DNA of 20,687 nt from JBBRLG01 sp038231495 (GCA_038231495.1 JBBRLG010000052.1:1-20687); one strand, 5' to 3'; positions 7,020-14,962 are shown, counted from the stretch's first letter. A program made the numbers and translations. Notes: a model not told the origin generated them from the letters alone.

Positions 7020-7391
7020 TTAGGATTCCCCTGTCGTTTTTTGTCGCGCAGGTTTCGATACGACAGTACCTATAAACCGCGCACGCCAGTATTTCGGGTC
7101 CCTCCGAATCTCGTCCATAAAGCGACAAGCCATGTCTCTGGGGACCGTCTTGTCCTGTTCCCAGGATTGAACCGTTCGCACGGATACGCCAAGGAACTTC
7201 GCAAATACCGCCTGACTAGCTCCGAGAATTGCGCGCGTTTTTCTGACCAACTCTCCGTCATAGGCAGTTGGATCGAGGTCCAGCATAACCCGCTTGCAAG
7301 TGTAGCGTTCGGAGATCGCTTCACCGCGCTCCAGGGTTTCGGTCAATTCCGTCAGCCCCTGGATAATGCTCTCACCAAAAGAGGTGGACAT
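7020..7391 (-). CDS. XRE-family helix-turn-helix protein, NadS/HigA-like orphan antitoxin candidate
   Basis: A 123-residue protein from ATG 7391, with AAAGGAG 7 bases upstream. Residues 1-25 (SFGESIIQGLTELTETLERG) match the N-terminal layout of type II antitoxins of the NadS/HigA2 kind. Residues about 47-84 form an XRE helix-turn-helix with LGASQAVFAKFLGVSVRTV and QSWEQDKTVP. Such proteins repress their own promoter and neutralise a RelE/HigB-type RNase usually encoded just upstream. Here no toxin gene is present: only 53 bp separates the start from the 88-bp inverted-repeat element, behind which lies a broken selA. The toxin may have been lost in the same rearrangement. The gene is intact and convergent with the DUF1501 gene. 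A simple solitary repressor is the alternative. Confidence 0.8.
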   Translation of the reverse strand: MSTSFGESIIQGLTELTETLERGEAISERYTCKRVMLDLDPTAYDGELVRKTRAILGASQAVFAKFLGVSVRTVQSWEQDKTVPRDMACRFMDEIRRDPKYWRARFIGTVVSKPARQKTTGES

Positions 7392-7444
7392 AGCAGTCTC
7401 CTTTGTGTCAGTGGCAATTCGTTCTGCTTCAAAGTTTCACCTTA

Positions 7445-7532
7445 GAGCCTATCCGGTTAACCCTATACCGGTGGAAAAACGTCCAGTTTCCTGCCAATTT
7501 GACAGCCAGCACACGGTTAACCGGATAGGCTC
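7445..7532. mobile_element. 88-bp MITE-like element with perfect 18-bp terminal inverted repeats
   Basis: Left end GAGCCTATCCGGTTAACC (7445-7462) and right end GGTTAACCGGATAGGCTC (7515-7532) are perfect reverse complements, enclosing 52 bp with no coding capacity. GAGCCTATCC-type ends recall terminal repeats of some DDE insertion sequences, so this may be a non-autonomous derivative. No convincing target duplication flanks it (left flank ...CACCTTA, right flank AACGACC...). It lies exactly at the 3' break of the selA fragment, so it is either the insertion that broke selA or marks a deletion junction. Confidence 0.72.
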
Positions 7533-7972
7533 AACGACCCGCCGCCGACGAAAGCTTCGTCCGCGCACACTTCAACGGACAGGCCGTTGACACCACGCGG
7601 CTGCTCGGCCAGGGCGTCCGCACGGCGGTGCAACTCGTCCAAGGGCGTGCCGAGCATCCGGAGCACACGGGTACTTCGCGTAACGCGCGCTCCTCGTTCA
7701 GGTACAGCCGCAGCGTCGTTTCCAGGGCGGCCAATGTCATCTTATCCAGGCGGAAGGCGCGCATCAGCGGGTCCTTCTCGATCCGGCCAATCCACTCCTT
7801 CTTGCCGGCGATGATGCCGGCCTGGGGGCCGCCGAGCAGCTTGTCGCCGCTGAACAGCACCAGGTCCGCCCCGTCGGCGATGCTCGTCCGCGCCACCGGC
7901 TCGCCCGTGAAGCCGAACCGCGCGAAGTCCACCAGGGCACCGCTGCCGATGTCGTCGATCACCGGCAAGACC
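7533..7972 (-). pseudogene. selA: selA fragment (L-seryl-tRNA(Sec) selenium transferase), truncated at both ends and frameshifted
   Basis: SelA is a PLP enzyme that converts seryl-tRNA(Sec) to selenocysteinyl-tRNA(Sec). Read from 7972 downward, the frame gives LPVIDDIGSGALVDFARFGF, then ADLVLFSGDKLLGGPQAGII, containing the PLP-lysine motif SGDKLLGGPQAG, then LYLNEERALREVP. After that the frame is lost: an extra TG in GTGTG (7664-7668) shifts it, and reading resumes in another frame as RMLGTPLDELHRRADALAEQ, then VEVCADEAFVGGGSL, up to the 88-bp element at 7532. About 145 residues remain of a family length near 460-480; both the N-terminal part and the C-terminal domain are missing. It lies just downstream of the DUF2252 gene on the same strand. 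It cannot be functional; whether another copy exists elsewhere is not visible. Confidence 0.88.
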
Positions 7973-7995
7973 GAGTAAGCGACAATTCCGCTTCT

Positions 7996-9279
7996 TCAAC
8001 CGGGCTTCGCCCAGTTGCTCACGTTTTCAATCTCCGCGCGCATGCCGATGAAGCGGACGAAGTCGCGCCGCACCTGGTCGGCGTAGCCCAGCGCGAACGC
8101 CAACACGCGCTGACAGAACGCGCCGGGGTCGGCGAACTCCGCGAGCGGGTTGGCCGGTCCGACGGCCCGCTGGGCGGAACGGCCGTGGACGCGCGCCAGG
8201 ATGGCGGCCTGGGCACGCGCCACCTCTTGCAACAACTCGGGCGCCTCCAGCGTGGGGGCATCGACGCGCGCGTCGCCGGGGCCGATCTCGCGTGCCTGGA
8301 ACGACATTTTGTCGTCGAGCGCGTAGCCCAGGTGCGGACTCGACGCCGCCTGCGACAGCCGTTGCATGGCGACGACGCGCTCGGCACGCTTGACGAACGC
8401 TTCCGGCTCCGTGGCGCGCTTCCGATAAAGGTCGAATGCCGACGGCCGGGCTTCCTTGAACTCCAGCAAGACGTTGCGGGCCTCGGGGGTGCCTTTGCCG
8501 GTGATGAGGACGGCATAGCGGTAGCGGCCCATGCTGCCGACGCCGGACACGCGGCCGCACACATCCTCGACGTTGTAATAATCCTTCACGTTCACCGGGT
8601 TCGTGAGCCGCTTGTGGTAGTCGGCAACAAGTCGTTCGGCCTGTGTGCGCTCGGCGGCGCTGAGGTTGAAGTAGTGCGTCGAGCGCAGGACGTGTCGGCG
8701 ACCGTCTTTCAATTCGGTCAACCGGGACACGAACTGGGACCGCTTGGCCGCGGCGCTGGCGGCGAGCAGTGCGGCCACGGGCGTGTACGGGCCGGGGTTG
8801 GCGTCGGTCAGGTCGTAGTTGAGGTCGCGGCTCTTCTTCAACGCCGGGATCACGGTCTCGGTATAAGTGGTCAGCGCCGCGAGGCAGGCCTGCACGGCCA
8901 GTGGCAGCGGGTCGTTGCGGTCCTGGGACGCCAGCAACAGACTCGTCGCCAGCCGGCAAATGTCGAGGTCGAAGCGCCCCTGGGTGGTCTCGTCGAAATC
9001 GTTGACGTCGTAATGAAACAGGCCGTCGGCGGCCTTGTAGGTGCCATAGTTTTCGCCGTGAATGTCGCCCACGACGTCGAGTTCGGCGCCGTCGCCGTTG
9101 AACAGGCCTGGCGGGACGTTTTGCCGGTCGATCACGTCGCGCGCGTACAGGTGAAAGGTGCCGCGGAAGAACGCAAACGGGCTGTCGGCCATGCGTGCCA
9201 CCTTGAGCCGCAACAGCTCCGGGTTGCGCAGCGCGAACGGGCGGTTGTAGGTCATGAACTCTTCGATCGGGTCGCGCAT
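7996..9279 (-). CDS. DUF2252 family protein (kinase-like fold)
   Basis: A 427-residue cytoplasmic protein. The start at ATG 9279 (MRDPIEEFMTYNRPFALRNP) is preferred over in-frame codons up to 9351 because family similarity begins here. Motifs: FAFFRGTFHLYARD (about 35-48), GDIHGENYG (71-79), DVNDFDET (91-98) and DLDICRLATSLLLA (about 104-117). The HGEN and NDFDE motifs resemble the catalytic and metal-binding loops of aminoglycoside phosphotransferase/kinase-fold proteins, and DUF2252 belongs to that group; substrate and activity are unknown. Late in the protein ARVHGRSAQ precedes a helical C terminus. It lies 87 bp downstream of the metallophosphoesterase gene in the same direction and may share its transcript. 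No signal peptide or membrane segment is seen. Confidence 0.9.
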   Translation of the reverse strand: MRDPIEEFMTYNRPFALRNPELLRLKVARMADSPFAFFRGTFHLYARDVIDRQNVPPGLFNGDGAELDVVGDIHGENYGTYKAADGLFHYDVNDFDETTQGRFDLDICRLATSLLLASQDRNDPLPLAVQACLAALTTYTETVIPALKKSRDLNYDLTDANPGPYTPVAALLAASAAAKRSQFVSRLTELKDGRRHVLRSTHYFNLSAAERTQAERLVADYHKRLTNPVNVKDYYNVEDVCGRVSGVGSMGRYRYAVLITGKGTPEARNVLLEFKEARPSAFDLYRKRATEPEAFVKRAERVVAMQRLSQAASSPHLGYALDDKMSFQAREIGPGDARVDAPTLEAPELLQEVARAQAAILARVHGRSAQRAVGPANPLAEFADPGAFCQRVLAFALGYADQVRRDFVRFIGMRAEIENVSNWAKPG

Positions 9280-9366
9280 GGAGACACACCTTCGGGTTCG
9301 CGGGGGAAACGTCGTTAGGCATAGCGTCGTGGATGACGGGTCTGGTGTCAATCGAATGATTGGCGT

Positions 9367-10572
9367 TCAGCAGCGCAACACGATGCGCGTCACTTCCGGT
9401 TTACACAAATACCGCAACGGGTGTTCGCCACTAAGGCCGCGGCCGACGTACAGGAACGTCGGCTTCTCGTCGAACGCGCCGCAGTCATAGCGCCGGCCAT
9501 ACTTGCTCGGCACCAACATCGAGCCGAAAAGGGGGAAGCGAATCTGGCCGCCGTGGACGTGGCCCGACAGCATCAGGTCGATGTTGCCGCGCCGCGCCCA
9601 GGCGATGTTGTCCGGCGTATGGCTCAGGCACAGGCGGAACGGCTCGGCGGGGCACCCGGTCAAATCGACCTGCGGTGTGTTCCACGGGTATTCGTTGCCG
9701 ACCACCACCAGCGGCCGGCCGCGCACGTCAATTTGCTTCCAGGTGTTGGCGAGGACGTTCATTTTCAACCGACCCAGGCGGCGGCGGATGTACGCGGGGT
9801 CGTGCCAGAAGTCGTGGTTGCCCAAAATGGCGAACGCGGCAATATTCCAGCGCAGCCGGCCCAGAAGCGGCACGATCCAGCGTGCGTGCTTTTCCGTGTC
9901 GGCCAGGTCGCCCGTCACCGCGACGAGGTCCGGCACCGGATCGAGGCAACGGTCCAGCACCGCCCGGAAAAACGCCTTGTCCGGCGAGCCGCACAGGTGG
10001 ATGTCGGTCAGGTGCAGGATGGTCAAGCCGTCCCACTCCGGCGGCACTCGCGGCAGGCGAAGCGTGTGCTCGCTGAATTCAACTTGATAGATTTGGTTGA
10101 AAGGCAAGTGGCCGAAGACGCGCTCCTTGCTCTCGCCGAGCGGCTTGTGGCCGAGGTGTTTGGCCACGTCGAAGATTGTGGACTTGCTTGCGATGAGGGC
10201 GCGCGGCCGGGGGCGCACCAGTCGCCAGAGGGTGATTGCCGGGAAGACGATCGAGCCCACGAACCAGCAGAGGGCGACGTAGCCGGCGAGTGCAAACTGC
10301 CACCAGGGCGTTTCGGAGTTCCAGGCAAACAACGCCGTCAAATCCCAGCCCGCCAGAAGCCACAACAGGAGTGGTCCGACGAGGACGAGTAGGCCGTGAA
10401 AGGCGTGGATCACGTCGCCGGCCTTGCGCGGCAGCGCCTGGCCATACCACCAGTTGTGGCTGGCCACCATCAACGCGGCGTGTCCGACCGCCGCGGCGGC
10501 GAACAGGGCAAAGCACCCTACGGGATCGGAAAAAGAGATGAAGGCGAACGCCGGCACGTACCACGCAAGCAT
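9367..10572 (-). CDS. Membrane-anchored metallophosphoesterase (calcineurin-like)
   Basis: A 401-residue protein. The start at ATG 10572 has AGGAGA 4 bases upstream; the frame continues further upstream but inside the preceding gene. Three or four hydrophobic segments (about 3-36, 57-75, 93-117) make an N-terminal membrane domain. The metallophosphoesterase domain covers about 183-400 with all five signature blocks: D190-I-H192, G221-D222, G251-N-H253-D, H318 in LSHTPD, and G337-H338-V-H340-GGQ. These residues bind a two-metal centre that hydrolyses phosphoesters. The architecture resembles YkuE/YaeI-type enzymes, some of which act on lipid substrates such as UDP-diacylglucosamine. The gene follows the sensor/response-regulator gene by 17 bp, so the two are almost certainly co-transcribed. 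The substrate is not determined by sequence. Confidence 0.9.
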   Translation of the reverse strand: MLAWYVPAFAFISFSDPVGCFALFAAAAVGHAALMVASHNWWYGQALPRKAGDVIHAFHGLLVLVGPLLLWLLAGWDLTALFAWNSETPWWQFALAGYVALCWFVGSIVFPAITLWRLVRPRPRALIASKSTIFDVAKHLGHKPLGESKERVFGHLPFNQIYQVEFSEHTLRLPRVPPEWDGLTILHLTDIHLCGSPDKAFFRAVLDRCLDPVPDLVAVTGDLADTEKHARWIVPLLGRLRWNIAAFAILGNHDFWHDPAYIRRRLGRLKMNVLANTWKQIDVRGRPLVVVGNEYPWNTPQVDLTGCPAEPFRLCLSHTPDNIAWARRGNIDLMLSGHVHGGQIRFPLFGSMLVPSKYGRRYDCGAFDEKPTFLYVGRGLSGEHPLRYLCKPEVTRIVLRC

Positions 10573-10589
10573 AGCTTCTCCTGCCCCGG

Positions 10590-12350
10590 TCAATCCATGA
10601 TCCGTTCGCCACGATCCTCGGTCCGGCCCGTCCCCGGTGTCACCGGCGGCGCTCCCTGGGCGGAGTCGTTGCGCGTCAGCGCGTCCCACAGCTGATCGAC
10701 GCGGAACGGCTTGAACAAGACGAACCGCAACCCGTCTTGCTTCGCCTTGACCAACGAGTGCGCCGGGTCGTAACCGTACCCGGTCATGAGGATCACGCGC
10801 GCCGCCGGTTGCGCTTGCCGCATACCCCGATAAACGTCGTAGCCCGTCATGTCCGGCAAGCGGATGTCGGCCAGCACCGCGTCGTACGCTCCCAGTTTCG
10901 CCATCGTCAGCGCCTCCTGGCCGTCGCGGGCCGTCTCGACCACGCAACCCCAGCGGCCCAACAGGCCGTGCGCCGACCGCCGCACGCGCTCGTCGTTGTC
11001 GGCGACCAGGACGTGCATGCCCTTGAGCGAAGGGGCCGGCGTCTGTTTGGCCATCTCGCCGGGCGGCGGCGACAGGTCTTCGCCGATCTTCTGGATACAC
11101 GCCTTGATCGACCGCGCGCTTTGCAGAATTTTGCGGAGCTTGTCGGCCATCGCCGCATCGTGGCCGATGTAGCGGTCTAGCACGGCCGCCGTGGCCGCCA
11201 GGATTTCGTCCACCGGCAACGCCACTTCGCGGTTGATGAGGTCAATCGACTTCGACACCGTGCTGCGCTTCTCGGCAGACAACAGTTCGAGCGTGTGCAA
11301 GGCGGTGGCGATCTCGTAGCTGAACAGTTCCGCGAACTGTTGGTCCTCGTCGCCGAAGGCGTAAAGCCGCGGGCTTTCCACGTTAAACGTGCCGATCACC
11401 TGGTCCTGGTAAATCAGCGGCACCGTCAGCGAACTGCGCGCGCCGGCCGAGCCTTGCAAATAGAGCGGGTCAGCCTGCGTGTCGTCGCAGCGGTAACTGA
11501 CGCCGGTGGCCGCGACGTGGCCGGTGACGCCCTGGCCCTCCGTACTCGCGTGCAGTTCGCGCTGAGACGCCTCCGTCGTCATGCCGTCTTGCAGCAGCGG
11601 TTGCAACTGGCCGGTCTTGGCGTCCAGCAGGCGGATTTCGATGATCTCGTAGTGCAACAGGTCGCGCGTGAATTTGCGAATGTTGAGCTTCAACAGTTCG
11701 ATGCGCTCCTGGACGCTCATCTCGGCCAGCTGGCCCGCCGACAATGCGGCGAGCGAAGCACCGGCCTTGTGCAGGGCGTCGAGTTTTAGCTGCTGCGACA
11801 CGAGGGCGGTTACGTCGCGGCCGACGACGATGAGCAGGCGTTCGCGGTTGTCGGTCTGGTAAACGGGCGTGACGTGCAGGTCGTAGTGGTGGTTGTCGCG
11901 GCACTGCAAGCGAATGGCGGCGGCGGGCGGTAGGGCGTTCGGGTCGAGGGCGGCGGTCAAGGCGGTGTGAAAGGGACAGAAGTCCGGGCCGGAAACCCGC
12001 GGCGAGCCGAGCGCCTCGTAAAAGCCGCGACCCAGCGGCGAGGCGCCACACCAGGCTTGAAAGGTGGCGTTGGCCCAGCGGACTTTCAGGTCGAAATCCA
12101 CGACCGCAACGCCGTCGGGAATGGCCGCGAGGATTTGGTTGGCCTGGAACAGAGTGCGCATCGTTTCGACGAGCGGGCGGTCGGCAGGGTCGGCCAGGAT
12201 CGCGTCAAAGCGGTCGTGGCGCAGCAGTTCCAGGGCGCCGCCGAGGGAATCAACCGCGACAACGTCGCCGTCGCGGAGGTAGCGTTTCACCCCGTCGGCG
12301 CTAGCGCTTCCCGGCGTCCCGAGGACCAAAATGCGTGGTCGATCCGACAC
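10590..12350 (-). CDS. PAS/GAF domain response regulator without a kinase domain
   Basis: A 586-residue protein. I place the start at GTG 12350 (VSDRPRILVLGTPG) because a TATAAT promoter element lies about 45 bp upstream; the frame remains open to 12734 through the divergent gene. Domains: a degenerate receiver-like region (about 5-62, ending DAILADPAD), PAS (about 66-185, with DGVAVVDFDLKVRWANATFQ), GAF (about 195-355), a helical segment like a DHp domain (about 362-425) lacking the phospho-accepting histidine pattern, and a true receiver (about 444-560). The receiver has acidic D451/D453, phosphorylation site D495 in LADIRLPDMTG, T523 and K547. No HATPase domain is present, so it senses and receives phosphate rather than generating it; the partner kinase is not in the window. 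It precedes the metallophosphoesterase gene by 17 bp. Confidence 0.85.
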   Translation of the reverse strand: MSDRPRILVLGTPGSASADGVKRYLRDGDVVAVDSLGGALELLRHDRFDAILADPADRPLVETMRTLFQANQILAAIPDGVAVVDFDLKVRWANATFQAWCGASPLGRGFYEALGSPRVSGPDFCPFHTALTAALDPNALPPAAAIRLQCRDNHHYDLHVTPVYQTDNRERLLIVVGRDVTALVSQQLKLDALHKAGASLAALSAGQLAEMSVQERIELLKLNIRKFTRDLLHYEIIEIRLLDAKTGQLQPLLQDGMTTEASQRELHASTEGQGVTGHVAATGVSYRCDDTQADPLYLQGSAGARSSLTVPLIYQDQVIGTFNVESPRLYAFGDEDQQFAELFSYEIATALHTLELLSAEKRSTVSKSIDLINREVALPVDEILAATAAVLDRYIGHDAAMADKLRKILQSARSIKACIQKIGEDLSPPPGEMAKQTPAPSLKGMHVLVADNDERVRRSAHGLLGRWGCVVETARDGQEALTMAKLGAYDAVLADIRLPDMTGYDVYRGMRQAQPAARVILMTGYGYDPAHSLVKAKQDGLRFVLFKPFRVDQLWDALTRNDSAQGAPPVTPGTGRTEDRGERIMD

Positions 12351-12395
12351 GGTGGCAGGTACCCGTTGGAGGTTTCGCCCGGTGGCGTTTGATAG

Positions 12396-12425
12396 ATTAT
12401 AAGCGAGGCGAGGGGCAAGCCACAA
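12396..12425 (-). promoter_or_regulatory. Sigma70-type promoter for the PAS/GAF/receiver operon
   Basis: On the minus strand a perfect -10 TATAAT (12396-12401) has, 18 bases upstream, a -35-like TTGTGG (12420-12425). A transcript would begin near 12389, about 40 bases before the GTG at 12350. This supports that start against upstream in-frame codons, one of which (near 12455) overlaps the ATG of the divergent gene. Confidence 0.55.
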
Positions 12426-12453
12426 GCTTCCATCTGGTTGACGCGGGGTTGGC

Positions 12454-13671
12454 ATGCGGTTGTCGCGGGAATTGGTCGCCGTCGCGGTCCTGGCCCTGTT
12501 GGGGGTCGTGCCGGGGGGGCGCGCCGACGAGGAGGCGCTTTGCAGTAACGGCCGGCGCGTGCGCGGCACGCTCACCATTACGGAAGGCGGCACACTGCGT
12601 TTCGTGCCGACCGGACAGGAAAACCCGTTGGCCACCGACGCCGTTGACGGCGTACGGTTCGACCCGACGGCCGCCGTTGTGTCGCGCGCCGGCAGCGCCC
12701 TGCGGGCAACACTGGCCGACGGCCAACACGTCACCGGCGAACTGCTGAAACTCGACGGCGACCGCGTGCAATTGCGGCCAGCGTGGTCGGAGCGGGTCGA
12801 ATTGAAACGCAGCGCCGTCGTCGCCCTGGCCCACCCGCCCGGCTACCGCACGTTGTTCGCGTCGGAACCCGGCGCGACGACGAAGCCGTGGCAGGCGGCG
12901 GGGGCAACCCTCACCTACGACCCGCCGGCGGAGTTGGACGCCGGCCGGGTCGGCGTCACGTTTCAGGAGAAGGACAAGGCCGCGGGGACGGCCATGCAGT
13001 TCGAGGCCGTGTTCCAAACCGACGCCGGCGTGCGGTCGCTGACAGTCACGATCCCCGGACCCGGCGACAATTATCGTGTGGAAGCAGCCGGCCTCAAGGG
13101 CGAGACCCGCGACGTGCGCCGGAGCGATGGGCCGCACCGCCTCGTGGTGCAGTTTACCAGGCAATCGGTGCGCGTGACGTGTGACGACGACATGCTCTGG
13201 TACAACGTGAAGAGCGGGCCGGGCGGTGCCTTGAAACAAGTACGTTTGCACAGCGACGGCGCGTGGTCGGCGTTTTACCTGGCGAAGGCCGTGGACGAGG
13301 CGCGCCACCCTTCCGGCGACGCCGAACAGGACGAGGCCTGGCTGGCGAGCGACGATCAGCTGTTCGGCACGATTACCAAGGCGGACGCCCGCGCCGTCGA
13401 AATGGAGGGACGGTTCGGCAAACGCTCGCTGGCGTGGGCCGAGTTGCGCGGCGTCTACTTCCGCCGGCCACAACCGACCGAACCCAAGTCCGTGCCGAAC
13501 GCCGTCCGCCTCTGGCTGCGCACCGGCTTCGGGGCAGAAACCGATATTTTGGATGGCGTAATACTTAAAATGGACGAGCGCCAGTTCACGCTCAAACACG
13601 CGGAGCTGGGCGCGATGCAACTGGAGCGCAAGTGGCTGCGCGAGGTCCGACCATTGGTGGACAGGAAATGA
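12454..13671 (+). CDS. Secreted protein with four LSm/SH3-like repeats around a central beta domain, function unknown
   Basis: A 405-residue protein from ATG 12454 with a signal peptide (MRLSRELVAVAVLALLGVVP, cleavage near residue 24). I do not recognise a named family. I see four diverged units of about 40 residues with the pattern 'G-x-V-x-G-x-L ... (D/G)-x-x-x-V-x-L ... L-x-x-x-x-V-x-x-V': about 28-70 (GRRVRGTLTITEGGTLRF), 87-127 (GQHVTGELLKLDGDRVQLRP), 298-337 (DDQLFGTITKADARAVEMEG) and 359-401 (ETDILDGVILKMDERQFTL). The pattern resembles small beta barrels. The middle (about 145-285) is beta-rich, like a concanavalin-type lectin/glucanase fold: a LTVTIPGPGDNYRVEAAG strand region and CDDDMLWYN. 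It is divergent from the sensor operon, with 103 bp between starts. Carbohydrate or envelope binding is a reasonable guess only. Confidence 0.82.
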   Translation: MRLSRELVAVAVLALLGVVPGGRADEEALCSNGRRVRGTLTITEGGTLRFVPTGQENPLATDAVDGVRFDPTAAVVSRAGSALRATLADGQHVTGELLKLDGDRVQLRPAWSERVELKRSAVVALAHPPGYRTLFASEPGATTKPWQAAGATLTYDPPAELDAGRVGVTFQEKDKAAGTAMQFEAVFQTDAGVRSLTVTIPGPGDNYRVEAAGLKGETRDVRRSDGPHRLVVQFTRQSVRVTCDDDMLWYNVKSGPGGALKQVRLHSDGAWSAFYLAKAVDEARHPSGDAEQDEAWLASDDQLFGTITKADARAVEMEGRFGKRSLAWAELRGVYFRRPQPTEPKSVPNAVRLWLRTGFGAETDILDGVILKMDERQFTLKHAELGAMQLERKWLREVRPLVDRK

Positions 13672-13777
13672 GCGTGGGTGGGCAGGGATTGGTCATGCCT
13701 TTGCAGATCTATCGTTGGAAAGCCTGGAATTGAAGTGAAATTGCGGTGGTATGTGCTTTGCTTGCTGTTGGGTAAAA

Positions 13778-13795
13778 TGCAAAGCCGCAAGCGGC
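13778..13795. repeat. Copy of the GCCGCAAGCGGC repeat family
   Basis: TGCAAAGCCGCAAGCGGC occurs here just before the ribosome site of the toroid protein gene. The same 18 bases form the right arm of the hairpin at 15987-16026, and a shorter form occurs at 16985-17000. The core GCCGCAAGCGGC is itself nearly palindromic (GCCGC/GCGGC). Here it has no full inverted partner, so this may be a half copy. Confidence 0.75.
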
Positions 13796-13817
13796 GGAAA
13801 CCCAAGGAGAATTGCCA

Positions 13818-14939
13818 ATGGACCGAACCACCCGAACCGTGCTCGTTAGCGCCGTCGCCGTGACGGTGCTGCTTGCCGGAATTGTGCCGACCACCCGTGC
13901 CGCGGACGGCGGCCCCGACCCCAAGGACGTGAAAGCCTGCGTCGAGAAGTCGGTCGCCTACCTCCAGAAACACCAGGCGGTCGACGGCAGCTTTTCCGCC
14001 GAGAAGCTCGGCCCCGGCGTGACGGCCCTCGTCGTCGCCGCCCTGCTGCAAAACGGCTACACGCCCGACGATCCGGTCGTCGCCAAGGCGCTGAAGTACC
14101 TCGAAGCGAAGGTGCAAAAGGACGGCGGCATTTATGCCGAGCGGTTGCAGAACTACACCACGAGCGTCGCGATCATGGCCTTGCAGGAGGCCAACACCGA
14201 CAAGAAGTACGACGCGGTCATCAAGAACGCGACGAAGTTCCTCAAAGGCTTGCAGGCCGGCGACGACGACATGGACCCGAAGTTCGGCGGCGTCGGCTAC
14301 GGCCCCAAGGACCGGCCCGACCTGTCCAACACGCAGTTCATGATCGACGCCCTCCTGGCGGCCGGCGTGCCGAAGGACGACCCGGCCGTGCAGCGCGCGT
14401 TGAAATTCGTGAGCCGTTGCCAAAACCTGCCCGGCGAAACCAACGACCAGCCGTTCGCCAAGAAGACGAGCGCCGACGACAGGGGCGGCCTGACCTATTC
14501 GCCGCTCGACCCCGACGATAGCCCGCACAAGACGCCCGACGGCGGCCTGCGCTCGCTCGGCGCGATGACCTACGGCGGTCTGAAAACGTTCCTCTACGCC
14601 GGCGTCGGCAAGAACGACAAGCGCGTGGAGGGCGCGGTCGGCTGGATTCGCAAGCACTACACGCTGGACGAAAATCCCGGCATGAAGCAGGCCGGCTTGT
14701 ACTACTATTACCACACCTTCGCCAAGGCACTGACGGCCCTGGGTGAGGACCCGTTCGCGGACGCCGACGGCAAGAAGCACGACTGGCGCAAGGAATTATT
14801 CGAGGCGTTGAAGAAACGGCAGCGCGACGACGGCAGCTTTGTGAACCCCGGCGACCGGGCGTTCGGCGAGGCCGACCCGAACCTGGCCACGGCTTTTGCG
14901 CTCCTCACGATGAGCTACACGAAACCGGCGAAGAAGTAG
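13818..14939 (+). CDS. Secreted prenyltransferase/squalene oxidase repeat (alpha/alpha toroid) protein
   Basis: A 373-residue protein. The start at ATG 13818 follows AAGGAGA by 7 bases; a TTG six bases earlier is less likely. A signal peptide runs to about residue 29 (VLVSAVAVTVLLAGIVPTTR). The body shows repeated helix pairs with QxxDGSF-type turns: HQAVDGSF (52-59), QKDGGIYA (about 103-110) and QRDDGSFVNP (335-344). These are hallmarks of the terpenoid cyclase/prenyltransferase toroid. No DXDD acid motif of squalene-hopene cyclase is visible, and export argues against terpene cyclisation; secreted planctomycete relatives of this fold are of unknown role and may be binding or protease-inhibitor-like proteins. 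The 146-bp gap before it contains one GCCGCAAGCGGC repeat copy; a 35-bp inverted repeat follows it. Confidence 0.88.
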   Translation: MDRTTRTVLVSAVAVTVLLAGIVPTTRAADGGPDPKDVKACVEKSVAYLQKHQAVDGSFSAEKLGPGVTALVVAALLQNGYTPDDPVVAKALKYLEAKVQKDGGIYAERLQNYTTSVAIMALQEANTDKKYDAVIKNATKFLKGLQAGDDDMDPKFGGVGYGPKDRPDLSNTQFMIDALLAAGVPKDDPAVQRALKFVSRCQNLPGETNDQPFAKKTSADDRGGLTYSPLDPDDSPHKTPDGGLRSLGAMTYGGLKTFLYAGVGKNDKRVEGAVGWIRKHYTLDENPGMKQAGLYYYYHTFAKALTALGEDPFADADGKKHDWRKELFEALKKRQRDDGSFVNPGDRAFGEADPNLATAFALLTMSYTKPAKK

Positions 14940-14962
14940 GTCGCAAAAGGCAAAGTTCAGTT

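Noticed and set aside
8027..9322. A 431-residue minus-strand frame overlapping the DUF2252 gene, and a 377-residue plus-strand frame opposite it
   Set aside because: Both are arginine/proline-rich shadow frames; DUF2252 motifs occur only in the frame ending at 7996.
12397..14780. Long minus-strand frames opposite the secreted-protein genes
   Set aside because: The plus-strand genes have signal peptides, ribosome sites and recognisable folds; the opposite frames have none of these.
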